From assembly GCA_030606385.1 (NCBI GenBank), contig JAUWGN010000060.1, positions 1 to 6,682 of the forward strand: 6,682 bases of DNA. Direction: 5' to 3'. Of this stretch, positions 1 to 6,543 are shown piece after piece. The notes under the pieces were generated by a model. It saw only the letters and a list, made by a program, of their open reading frames with translations, was not told where the DNA came from and ran no database searches. Both the position numbers and the translations under genes were made by a program. The stretch is from Dehalococcoidia bacterium (GTDB lineage: Bacteria > Chloroflexota > Dehalococcoidia > GIF9 > AB-539-J10). Every line of letters begins with the position of its first letter. The first letter of the stretch is position 1.

Positions 1-278
1 GACAAGTCGTCATCAAAAATCACTGTATCATACTGAATTTGTTCCTTAAGATTGCATAGCTCGTCAATCTTGCCTTTGCCGATATAATGAGCAGGTGAAG
101 GCCTGCCTAGCTTTTGAATAAGCTTGCCCACGACAGCAGCATCAACTGTCTTGGCTAAATAAGATAGTTCTTCCAATGAATCAACTGCAGACCAGCCATC
201 ACTAGAGGCTTTGCTTTCGACCCGAACTAGAAATACACGTTCTTGCCCGACTTGCGTAGCAAAAGTCTTTCGCCCTAT
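1..278 (-). CDS. hflX: GTPase HflX, N-terminal part (runs off the window)
   Basis: This is the first 92 codons of HflX, a ribosome-associated GTPase that in characterised bacteria splits or rescues stalled 70S ribosomes. Only the N-terminal HflX domain is present; the G domain lies beyond position 1. Seen in the translation: ERVFLVRVES at about residues 13-22, SLEELSYLAKT at 34-44, then the family hallmark AHYIGKGKIDEL (63-74) and DTVIFDDDLS (84-93), matching the usual 'YIGKGK...VIFDDELSP' pattern. The frame is open from a TGA at 332-330, yet it contains no ATG, GTG or TTG until a TTG at 176-174, which would remove about 34 conserved residues. The start is placed on ATA (278-276), which overlaps the dapL stop codon as ATAG and has GGGAGG five bases upstream. 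An ATT at 305-303 with AAGGAG seven bases upstream is the alternative. Family call is firm; the start is uncertain. Confidence 0.9.
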   Translation of the reverse strand, partial: MGRKTFATQVGQERVFLVRVESKASSDGWSAVDSLEELSYLAKTVDAAVVGKLIQKLGRPSPAHYIGKGKIDELCNLKEQIQYDTVIFDDDL

Positions 279-1444
279 TTTCGCCTCCCGTGCCAGGATA
301 GTAATCGTTCTACTCCTTGCTCCAATTTGTCATCGGGCAGAGTTAAGGAGAACCTGATATAGCCTTCTCCCTCCTGTCCATAACCAACGCCTGGAGTTAC
401 CGCTACCCCAGCTTCATCAAGCAACATGTCAGCAAAATCTATAGAGGTGTAACCTTGAGGAACAGTCGCCCAAATATAGAAAGTAGCTTTAGGAACTCGC
501 GCTCTCATCCCTACCTGATTAATAACATGTATTAATTTATCTCGGCGCCATTGCAAAATAGCATTGTGCTCCGAAATATGCTCCTGCGAACTGTTGAGAG
601 CCTTTATGGCAGCATGCTGGATTGCCTGAGGAATACCCGAATCCAGATTGGACTTCACTCGAAACAACGCACTTATCATTTCAGCATTGCCCACCACCAT
701 CCCTATTCGCCAGCCAGTCATATGGTAGGTTTTTGATAAAGAATGAAATTCCACGCCTACTTCCCTAGCCCCAGAGGCTTGCATGAAACTCGGAGGCTTA
801 TAGCCATCAAAGGCAACCTCAGTGTAGGCAGCATCGTGACATATTGCCAGACCATGCTGCTTGGCAAAGCAAACCGCTTTCTCAAAGAATTCAAGCTCAG
901 TGGTGGCTCCGGTGGGATTATTCGGATAGTTTAGCCACATGAGCTTTGCTCGCCTGGCTACGTTCTCGGGGATAGTTTCAAAATCGGGTAAGAAATCGTT
1001 TTCCTCCTTCAAAGGCATGAAGTAAGGTTCACCACCAGCCAACAGGGTTCCCATACTGTAAACAGGATAACCTGGGTCAGGCACTAAAGCTATGTCTCCA
1101 GACTCGATAAAGACTAAAGCTATATGTCCAATGCCTTCTTTCGAGCCAATGAGTGGCAATACTTCTCCACTCGGATCCAGAGTAACCCCAAATCGCCTCC
1201 GATACCATCCAGCAATAGCTTCGCGAAGTTGAGGCAAGCCAGCGGTTTCAGGATAACGATGGTTAACAGGGTCATGTACTGCCTCACACATATACTCAAT
1301 AATATGAGACGGCGTGGGTAAGTCAGGATCGCCAACAGCAAAGTTAATCACATCCATCCCCTCAGCCTTTTTTTCAGCAATCCTTCGGTTAATTTCTACA
1401 AAAAGATATCGAGGTAACCTATCAAGACGCTTAGCCACTTGCAT
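275..1444 (-). CDS. dapL: LL-diaminopimelate aminotransferase (class I/II PLP aminotransferase)
   Basis: This 389-residue cytoplasmic PLP enzyme is most likely DapL, which converts tetrahydrodipicolinate plus glutamate to LL-diaminopimelate and 2-oxoglutarate, bypassing the succinyl/acetyl branch of lysine synthesis. Fold-type I features are all present: substrate-loop FAVGDPDLPTP (35-45), GSKEGI (100-105, PLP phosphate binding), NYPNNPTG (172-179), HDAAY with PLP-pyridine Asp204, SLSKTYHMTGWR with Schiff-base Lys238, and the carboxylate-binding Arg364 in YIRFSL. Length is typical. The ATG at 1444 is preceded by AGGGGG at five bases. It lies 41 nt downstream of dapF, which acts on its product; this context supports DapL over an aspartate or alanine aminotransferase, since the motifs alone do not settle substrate. 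Its TAG stop overlaps the probable ATA start of hflX. Confidence 0.85.
   Translation of the reverse strand: MQVAKRLDRLPRYLFVEINRRIAEKKAEGMDVINFAVGDPDLPTPSHIIEYMCEAVHDPVNHRYPETAGLPQLREAIAGWYRRRFGVTLDPSGEVLPLIGSKEGIGHIALVFIESGDIALVPDPGYPVYSMGTLLAGGEPYFMPLKEENDFLPDFETIPENVARRAKLMWLNYPNNPTGATTELEFFEKAVCFAKQHGLAICHDAAYTEVAFDGYKPPSFMQASGAREVGVEFHSLSKTYHMTGWRIGMVVGNAEMISALFRVKSNLDSGIPQAIQHAAIKALNSSQEHISEHNAILQWRRDKLIHVINQVGMRARVPKATFYIWATVPQGYTSIDFADMLLDEAGVAVTPGVGYGQEGEGYIRFSLTLPDDKLEQGVERLLSWHGRRK
284..289 (-). promoter_or_regulatory. Ribosome binding site for hflX (ATA start)
   Basis: On the minus strand this reads GGGAGG, five bases before the ATA at 278-276. It lies inside the last codons of dapL. 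It is one of two Shine-Dalgarno candidates for hflX and supports a near-cognate start at the dapL/hflX junction. Confidence 0.5.
313..318 (-). promoter_or_regulatory. Alternative ribosome binding site for hflX (ATT start)
   Basis: On the minus strand this reads AAGGAG, seven bases before an ATT at 305-303 that is in frame with hflX. AUU starts are known, the classic case being infC. This start would add nine residues and overlap dapL by 31 bases. It competes with the GGGAGG/ATA pair nearer the dapL stop. Confidence 0.35.
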
Positions 1445-1485
1445 TGGTTCCCCCTAGATAGCCGGGATTGTGAAGCAAATTTTTC

Positions 1486-2349
1486 TTATTTTAGCCACTC
1501 TCCAGTGAATACTTCCTCCACAGCACCACCAAGCATTACCTCACCTTTTCCATCCCAATATACCGCTAAAGCTCCTCCTGGAAATATTATGTCAACATCC
1601 GCACCAACATAATTAAGCAAACGGGCAGCTACAGCGATGGCACAAGCACCACTCCCACAAGCCAAAGTCTCCCCGACGCCACGCTCCCACACTCTAGCCT
1701 CTAGCTTCCTTCTATCTAGAATCCTTGCTATCTCAAAATTCGTCCCTTGCGGAAACATGTGATGCTTCTCCACCTTCGGACCTACTTTCCCTAATGGGAA
1801 TTTGACAACCGGTTCAGAGACAAAGCACACCGCGTGAGGATTTCCCGTAGATAGAAGAGACAAACCCAACTTCCTTTTGCCCAAGGTTAAAGGATAGTTC
1901 AATATTGGTATTATATCAACTTCCCCTTTGATGGGAATCTGTTGAGGCTCAAATCGAGGCATGCCCATACTCACCTCAACCCACGTTACTTTATTCACCG
2001 CTACACAGGCTTTTGCCTTTCCGATACCCGCTAGAGTTTCTACAGTTAAACAGGGATTGCCTGGCTCCGCTCGCAGTGACACTTCACCCGCTATCTCCTG
2101 TTCAACAGCATACTTAACAAAACACCTTAGTCCATTACCACATGCTTCAGCCTCAGAACCATCGGGGTTGAAAACACGCATCTTCAAATCAGCAACTTTA
2201 GACCTTCCCACCACCAGCAATCCGTCGCCTCCCACACCTAAGTGGCGTTGACACATAGCTCGTGCCAATTCTGCCCAATCATGCTCCACATCTCTGCCAT
2301 CCACAAGGATAAAATCGTTGCCACTACCCTGCAGCTTATGAAACTTCAT
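1486..2349 (-). CDS. dapF: Diaminopimelate epimerase
   Basis: DapF interconverts LL- and meso-diaminopimelate without a cofactor, using two cysteines as acid/base pair; meso-DAP feeds lysine and, where present, peptidoglycan. The 287 residues show the two mirrored halves of the family. MKFHKLQGSGNDF opens the protein. NPDGSEAEACGNGLRC (61-76) carries the first catalytic Cys70, STGNPH (167-172) is the central substrate motif, and WERGVGETLACGSGACA (221-237) carries the second catalytic Cys231. Length is slightly above the usual 270-280. The ATG at 2349 overlaps the miaA stop as ATGA, and the nearest Shine-Dalgarno-like GGAG is about 11 bases away, so translation is probably coupled to miaA. 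dapL follows after 41 nt. Identification is secure. Confidence 0.97.
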   Translation of the reverse strand: MKFHKLQGSGNDFILVDGRDVEHDWAELARAMCQRHLGVGGDGLLVVGRSKVADLKMRVFNPDGSEAEACGNGLRCFVKYAVEQEIAGEVSLRAEPGNPCLTVETLAGIGKAKACVAVNKVTWVEVSMGMPRFEPQQIPIKGEVDIIPILNYPLTLGKRKLGLSLLSTGNPHAVCFVSEPVVKFPLGKVGPKVEKHHMFPQGTNFEIARILDRRKLEARVWERGVGETLACGSGACAIAVAARLLNYVGADVDIIFPGGALAVYWDGKGEVMLGGAVEEVFTGEWLK

Positions 2350-3257
2350 GATAGAAAGCGCTCCACTAAATCGTTCGCCTTTTTCCTGTCATTATTGGCA
2401 TCAAGCCAGTTGATTCTAGCATCGCTGGGACGAAACCAGGCATATTGATGACGAGCCAAACGGTGAGTTTCATACTTTATTCGCTCCACTGCCTTAGGCA
2501 ACGACACGCTGCCAGAAAGAAAATCGCCAACCTGTTTATAGCCTATGCCAGACATTGAAGGCAAGGAAAGGCTATAACCTTTATGCAACAGCTCCTTTAC
2601 CTCTTCGACTAATCCTCTATTAATCATTCTATCCACCCGCTGGTCAATTTTGTGGTAAAGTTCGCTTCTTTCTGCAGTCAAACCAATAACCAAAATAGGG
2701 AAATGAGGCGCCTGTTTTTGCCTGATTAGCGAAGGGAGTTGCCCAGATAGCTGATGAATTTCCAAAGCTCTTATGACACGACGTATATTACGGGGGTCTA
2801 TCTTTTCCGTTGTTACAGGGTCAATTTCACGTAATTGCTGGTAAAGAGCCTGACTGCCTTGCTGCCTCGCTTTGATTTCGAGTTTCTCCCTTAAGTCTCG
2901 GTTGGGAGGAACGTTAGGAATTTTCCAACCCTCAATTATCGACCAGACATAAAGGCCGCTACCTCCTACCAGCAACGACAACTTACCCCTCTGTTGGATA
3001 TCCTGGATTACCCGGCGAGCCATGTGGAGATAGTTCGCCAGGTTAAAATCATCATCGGGATTCACCACGTCAATGAGATGATGAGGAATTGACTTTTGTT
3101 CCTCCAGCGTAGGTTTGTTGGTACCGATATCCATATACCGGTAAACCTGGCGGCTATCGGCACTTACTAATTCCGCCCCAAGATCGGAAGCTAATCGAAG
3201 GGCAAGCTTGCTTTTACCTATCGCTGTAGGACCAACAATAGCAACAAGACATTTCAT
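2346..3257 (-). CDS. miaA: tRNA dimethylallyltransferase
   Basis: MiaA transfers a dimethylallyl group from DMAPP to N6 of A37 in tRNAs that read codons starting with U, giving i6A, which steadies codon-anticodon pairing. The 303-residue length is typical. Seen: P-loop GPTAIGKS (9-16), SADSRQVYR (32-40) with the catalytic Asp34, GTNKPT (45-50), HHLIDVVNPDD (59-69), LLVGGSGLYV (95-104), RNIRRVIRALEI (156-167), MSGIGYKQ (235-242) and THRLARHQYAWFR (264-276). The start at ATG 3257 puts the P-loop at the expected distance; the GAGG upstream is only two bases from the ATG, with AAGAG about ten bases away, so the site is suboptimal. It sits 18 nt after tpiA and overlaps dapF by four bases. It shares its DMAPP substrate with the polyprenyl synthase encoded upstream. 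Confidence 0.97.
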   Translation of the reverse strand: MKCLVAIVGPTAIGKSKLALRLASDLGAELVSADSRQVYRYMDIGTNKPTLEEQKSIPHHLIDVVNPDDDFNLANYLHMARRVIQDIQQRGKLSLLVGGSGLYVWSIIEGWKIPNVPPNRDLREKLEIKARQQGSQALYQQLREIDPVTTEKIDPRNIRRVIRALEIHQLSGQLPSLIRQKQAPHFPILVIGLTAERSELYHKIDQRVDRMINRGLVEEVKELLHKGYSLSLPSMSGIGYKQVGDFLSGSVSLPKAVERIKYETHRLARHQYAWFRPSDARINWLDANNDRKKANDLVERFLS

Positions 3258-3275
3258 CGCCTCGAAGCTCTTTAG

Positions 3276-4043
3276 CTAAGCCCCCTGTCTTTTAATCACG
3301 AACGATTGACTCACAATGCTCGGAAACTCATCGGCTTTAAGGCTCGCACCACCAACTAAAGCACCATCGATTTCAGACTGGGAAACAAACTCGGCAATGT
3401 TGTTGCTAGTAACACTACCACCGTAGAGAACACGCACTTCTTGAGCCACATCGTTATCCCAAAGCTTGGCAAGGACATCCCGAATACATTTTATGGTGGT
3501 TTTCGCGGTTAACCCGTCAGCCGCCCTGCCTGTGCCAATAGCCCATACCGGCTCATAAGCGATGACTAAATTAATGGTGGGCTTTATGCCACCTAGACTT
3601 CTCGTTAATTGTTTAGTGATAACCCGTTCTGTTTCACCAGCTTCATTTTCCTCAAGCCTTTCACCAACACACAAGATAGGCTTCAGTCCGAAATCCAGAG
3701 CAGCTTGCACTTTCTTATTAATTACCTCATCTGTCTCGCCAAAGCACGCGCGCCTCTCAGAATGCCCTAAGATAACGAATTGTACGAGCCCTTTAAGCAT
3801 TGTCGGAGATATCTCCCCAGTGTAAGCCCCCTTTACTTCAAAATACATGTTTTGAGCCCCCAACCTCACAGAGGAGTCTTGGAGTATCCTGCCCACTGCA
3901 GTTAAAGAAATAGACGGCGGGCAAACTACTTTCTCTATCCCCTCTATTTTATCCAACCTCGCTCGCATAGAAGAAGCAAGCTCCATAGCTTCAGCCACCG
4001 TGGTATTCATCTTCCAATTACCGGCAATTAAAGGAATGCGCAT
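3276..4043 (-). CDS. tpiA: Triosephosphate isomerase
   Basis: TpiA interconverts dihydroxyacetone phosphate and glyceraldehyde 3-phosphate in glycolysis and gluconeogenesis. The 255-residue TIM barrel has every catalytic element: AGNWKMN (7-13) with Lys11, GAQNMYFE (62-69), ILGHSERR (91-98) with the electrophile His94, AYEPVWAIGTG (162-172) with the base Glu164 and flexible loop 6, and LYGGSV (206-211) plus GALVGGASL (227-235) for phosphate binding. The ATG at 4043 has TAGGAG ending six bases upstream. It follows pgk by 12 nt, the common pgk-tpiA order, and the second of two tandem pgk stops (TAATAG) forms part of its ribosome binding site. No unusual substitutions seen. Confidence 0.98.
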   Translation of the reverse strand: MRIPLIAGNWKMNTTVAEAMELASSMRARLDKIEGIEKVVCPPSISLTAVGRILQDSSVRLGAQNMYFEVKGAYTGEISPTMLKGLVQFVILGHSERRACFGETDEVINKKVQAALDFGLKPILCVGERLEENEAGETERVITKQLTRSLGGIKPTINLVIAYEPVWAIGTGRAADGLTAKTTIKCIRDVLAKLWDNDVAQEVRVLYGGSVTSNNIAEFVSQSEIDGALVGGASLKADEFPSIVSQSFVIKRQGA

Positions 4044-4055
4044 GATAGACTCCTA

Positions 4056-5255
4056 TTATTTTTCCTGATCTAACAGGGCTTCTACCCCAGGCAAGGGAGC
4101 ACCCTCCAGAAACCTCAAACTCGACCCACCACCTGTAGAGACATGAGTCATTCTATCAACTAACCCCATTTCCTGAACCACCTCGGCGCTGGAGCCACCC
4201 CCGATGATAGTGGTGGCATTATCGAGAGTAGCAAGTACATTCACCAATGACCTGGTGCCGTGGTCAAAAGGAGGCACTTCATAAACACCCACAGGACCAT
4301 TCCACACAACGGTGTGGCATTTTCTCAACACATCTGAAAAAAGCTCAATGGTGTTTGCTCCAATATCTACGATGAAACTATTAGCTGGAAGCCCCTCTAT
4401 AGACACAAGCTGGCTGCTAACACCACGGGTAATTGCTGGCGCTACCACCACATCCACAGGTAATAAAATCTTAGCAGTCCACTCCCCAGCTGCCTCCTGC
4501 AATAGCTCTTTAGCTAGATCCAATTTGTCCTCCTCCACAGTGGATTTACCCACCTCATACCCCTGCGCCTTCAAAAAAGTAGCTGCCATACCACCACCGA
4601 TAAGTAAGACATCTACCCACCTTAACATGTTTTGTAGCAACCCTATTTTATCGCTCACCTTGGCACCACCTAGCATACAACCAAACGGGCGTTTTGGCTC
4701 GCTTAATAAACAGCCTAATACTTGCAATTCCTTCTCCAACAGAAAACCAGCCACTGCTGGCAAATATTGCGCCACACCAACGGTAGAGGCATGTGTTCTG
4801 TGGCTGCTTGCAAAGGCATCATCAACATATAAATCAGCTAACGCAGCCAGTTTTTTAGCGAAGGAAGGATCGTTTGCCTCTTCCTCAGGGTGAAACCGGA
4901 GGTTTTCCAAAAGGAAGACGTCTCCTTTCCTGAGCATTTCCACCTTGCTCTTCACCTCTTCACCCACACAATCATTGGCGGTCACAATGGGCAACTCCAG
5001 AAGTTTTGACAACCGTCGCGCTATCGGCGCCATTCGTAATTCTTCAACAACTCTGCCCTTAGGACGCCCTAGATGAGAGCAAAGTATTACCTTTGCTCTA
5101 TGCGTAACAAGATACTTGATGGTAGGCAGTGATGCTTGAATACGACTATCATCGGTAATGGCACTTGTTTCCCTATCCAGTGGCACATTAAAATCAACCC
5201 TGACTAAAACCCTCTTCCCCTCAACAGACATATCCTTAACAGTCTTTTTTTGCAT
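4056..5255 (-). CDS. pgk: Phosphoglycerate kinase
   Basis: Pgk transfers phosphate between 1,3-bisphosphoglycerate and ADP in the cytoplasm. At 399 residues it is a normal bacterial monomer with both lobes. N-terminal lobe: VLVRVDFNVPLD (16-27), SRIQASLPTI (37-46) with Arg38, HLGRPKG (61-67), ENLRFHPEE (117-125) and DDAFASSHRTHAS (145-157). C-terminal nucleotide lobe: LGGAKVSDK (195-203), GGGMAATFL (220-228), WNGPVGVYE (318-326), GGGSSAE (352-358) and STGGGSSLRFLEG (373-385). The usual GGGD aspartate, a metal/nucleotide-phosphate ligand in studied enzymes, is Ser355 here, and the usual NDAF is DDAF. The ATG at 5255 has AGG seven bases upstream, overlapping the stop of the preceding gene; the gap is eight nt. 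Identification is secure; the substitutions are treated separately. Confidence 0.98.
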   Translation of the reverse strand: MQKKTVKDMSVEGKRVLVRVDFNVPLDRETSAITDDSRIQASLPTIKYLVTHRAKVILCSHLGRPKGRVVEELRMAPIARRLSKLLELPIVTANDCVGEEVKSKVEMLRKGDVFLLENLRFHPEEEANDPSFAKKLAALADLYVDDAFASSHRTHASTVGVAQYLPAVAGFLLEKELQVLGCLLSEPKRPFGCMLGGAKVSDKIGLLQNMLRWVDVLLIGGGMAATFLKAQGYEVGKSTVEEDKLDLAKELLQEAAGEWTAKILLPVDVVVAPAITRGVSSQLVSIEGLPANSFIVDIGANTIELFSDVLRKCHTVVWNGPVGVYEVPPFDHGTRSLVNVLATLDNATTIIGGGSSAEVVQEMGLVDRMTHVSTGGGSSLRFLEGAPLPGVEALLDQEK

Positions 5256-5263
5256 CTTTGTAC

Positions 5264-6301
5264 CTAGTAGTCGCGTTCCAACAAGAAGCTCGCCATCTCT
5301 TCCAACGAAGTCTGACGTGATAAATCTAAACTGCTCATTCCCAATTTCGCCAAAGCTTGACGATGATATCGTCCTATCAACTTTTCACCATGTTTACGCG
5401 CCCCTGAGCAGTCCAGGATTTCCACCACCATGGCAACATCATCATTTGAAATAACCTCCTGCGAGTAAAGCGCTTCTAGCTTTTTACGGTCACTATCCTC
5501 ACAATTCTCAAAGGTGTAGACCACCGGTAGTGTTTTCTTCCTCCGTGAAATATCTTCTTTCACCGGCTTCCCGATCTCCTCTTCCTTTCCCCAGATACCC
5601 AATACATCATCTTGAATTTGATAAGCCATACCCAGCTCTTTACCGAACCCATAGAGAGAATCCACTACCTTATTATCATCCGTAGCTAAACATGCCCCTA
5701 TAGCAGTTGATGCTGCTATTAACGCTGCCGTCTTCTTAGCTATCATATCAAGATAGTCCTTCATAGTGACATCAAGACGGCTTTGATAAGCAATATCAAG
5801 ATATTGCCCCTCACAAAGCTCCAGGCAAGCTTTATTCAACAACTGAGCTGCAGTCACCACCTTTTGCTCGTCTATACCATTATACCTTAGTTTGAACAAG
5901 GCTGAGAAGGCCAGGGCAAACATGGCATCGCCGGCATTTATCGCCTGTGACTCACCCCATATCTTCCACACGGTGGCGCGGTGATGGCGTTGGGAGCTAA
6001 CATCTTGAATATCATCGTGAATCAAGGAGAAATTATGAATGAGTTCTAACGCTGCCGCGGCAGGCATTATCCGCATTGCATCCCCTCCTACTGCCTGGCA
6101 ACTAAGCAAGCAAAGGAGAGGACGAATAAACTTCCCCGCTTCCCGATGGCAAGGGCGACCCTGTTCATCCTGCCACCCCATGTGGTATCGCAATACATCA
6201 TAAAAAGTCAGAGGATTGCTACCAACAACCTCCTTCAGCACCGCTTCTATCCTCTGCTGGTAAGATTGGAAATCTTCAGCTAGCCTCTTGCTGCTTCCCA
6301 T
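5264..6301 (-). CDS. Short-chain polyprenyl diphosphate synthase, probably GGPP synthase
   Basis: This trans-isoprenyl diphosphate synthase (IspA/CrtE/IdsA type) condenses isopentenyl diphosphate with an allylic diphosphate such as DMAPP. From the ATG at 6301 it is 345 residues. Seen: AGKFIRP (55-61) for diphosphate binding, the first Asp-rich motif DDIQD (96-100), EGQYLD (164-169), KKTAAL (189-194), the second motif QDDVLG (230-235) and GKPVKEDISRRKKTLP (244-259). The first motif has no two-residue insertion and Phe91 sits five residues ahead of it, the pattern of archaeal-type GGPP synthases rather than the usual bacterial FPP synthase; product length remains inferred. A TTG directly precedes the ATG, but the ATG is better placed, with AGGA seven bases upstream. 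The gene begins 13 nt after tRNA-Leu and ends eight nt before pgk. Likely roles are carotenoid, quinone or longer-chain precursors. Confidence 0.93.
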   Translation of the reverse strand: MGSSKRLAEDFQSYQQRIEAVLKEVVGSNPLTFYDVLRYHMGWQDEQGRPCHREAGKFIRPLLCLLSCQAVGGDAMRIMPAAAALELIHNFSLIHDDIQDVSSQRHHRATVWKIWGESQAINAGDAMFALAFSALFKLRYNGIDEQKVVTAAQLLNKACLELCEGQYLDIAYQSRLDVTMKDYLDMIAKKTAALIAASTAIGACLATDDNKVVDSLYGFGKELGMAYQIQDDVLGIWGKEEEIGKPVKEDISRRKKTLPVVYTFENCEDSDRKKLEALYSQEVISNDDVAMVVEILDCSGARKHGEKLIGRYHRQALAKLGMSSLDLSRQTSLEEMASFLLERDY

Positions 6302-6308
6302 CAACTCA

Positions 6309-6312
6309 TCCT
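6309..6312 (-). promoter_or_regulatory. Ribosome binding site of the polyprenyl synthase
   Basis: AGGA on the minus strand, seven bases before the ATG at 6301, favours that ATG over the adjacent TTG at 6304. It lies within the 13 nt between the tRNA 3' end and the start codon, so it is available even if the transcript is cut at the tRNA end. Confidence 0.55.
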
Positions 6313-6314
6313 AA

Positions 6315-6396
6315 TGGGGAAGGGGGGATTCGAACCCCCACGCCTTTCGGCACATGATCCTAAGTCATGCTCGTCTGCCAATTCCGACACTTCCCC
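6315..6396 (-). tRNA. tRNA-Leu, anticodon UAG
   Basis: An 82-nt class II tRNA folds cleanly. The acceptor stem GGGGAAG pairs with CTTCCCC over seven pairs and the discriminator base is A. The D arm TCG/CGA encloses a loop with the invariant GG. The anticodon stem CATGA/TCATG encloses the loop CTTAGGA, giving anticodon UAG, which reads CUN leucine codons. The long variable arm GCC-GAAA-GGC is the class II mark, and the T arm is GGGGG-TTCGAAT-CCCCC. CCA is not encoded: the bases after the discriminator are TTA. Position 36 is G and position 37 is G, so it is not expected to be a MiaA substrate. It lies 13 nt upstream of the polyprenyl synthase in the same direction and probably shares its transcript. 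Confidence 0.97.
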
Positions 6397-6444
6397 AATG
6401 CAGAATCTCGTTCCAAATGCTGAAAAAGTTAACCAGTGACATGT

Positions 6445-6473
6445 TAGATACTTTCCTGGCTTCCAGAAGACAA
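6445..6473 (-). promoter_or_regulatory. Candidate sigma70-type promoter for the tRNA-Leu operon
   Basis: On the minus strand TTGTCT (6473-6468) is separated by 17 bases from TATCTA (6450-6445), which would start transcription roughly 40 bases before the tRNA. The matches to TTGACA and TATAAT are partial. A competing AT-rich candidate is TAGAATAATAAT at 6504-6493, with TTGCTG at 6522-6517. Either, neither or both could be used. Confidence 0.25.
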
Positions 6474-6481
6474 GGAATGTC

Positions 6482-6493
6482 CACACACACACA
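6482..6493. repeat. (CA)6 dinucleotide repeat
   Basis: Six CA units on the plus strand, read as (TG)6 on the minus strand, sit directly beside an ATT trinucleotide run and between the two candidate promoter elements. Short repeats of this kind can vary in length by slippage. Confidence 0.8.
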
Positions 6494-6543
6494 TTATTAT
6501 TCTACCAAAGGTGTCTCAGCAAGGCTATCGGTATTGAGCTATC

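Noticed and set aside
174..176. TTG as the conventional start of hflX
   Set aside because: It would delete about 34 residues that match the start of the HflX domain, including the ERVFLVRVE strand, and no good ribosome binding site was identified for it.
1445..1485. Possible terminator or regulatory hairpin between dapF and dapL
   Set aside because: Only a four-base TCCC/GGGA pairing around an 11-base loop is visible, with no T-run after it. This is too weak to call, although it would touch the dapL ribosome binding site.
4312..4893. 193-codon plus-strand reading frame
   Set aside because: It lies wholly antisense to pgk, whose conserved motifs prove the minus-strand frame. Its composition is Ser/Thr/Pro/Asn-rich, as expected of a shadow frame.
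6302..6304. TTG start for the polyprenyl synthase, one codon before the ATG
   Set aside because: The ATG at 6301 has better spacing (seven bases) to AGGA and is the stronger start codon. The difference is a single residue.
6315..6396. tRNA-Leu as an integration site for a mobile element
   Set aside because: I noticed no direct repeat of the tRNA 3' end, integrase or other mobile gene in the window, and the DNA past the tRNA 3' end is continuous housekeeping coding sequence.
6301..6492. 63-codon minus-strand reading frame across the tRNA
   Set aside because: Its C-terminal part is the translation of tRNA-Leu (the familiar false 'SELADEHDLG...GGSNPPFP' peptide). It is an artefact of the tRNA, not a protein gene.
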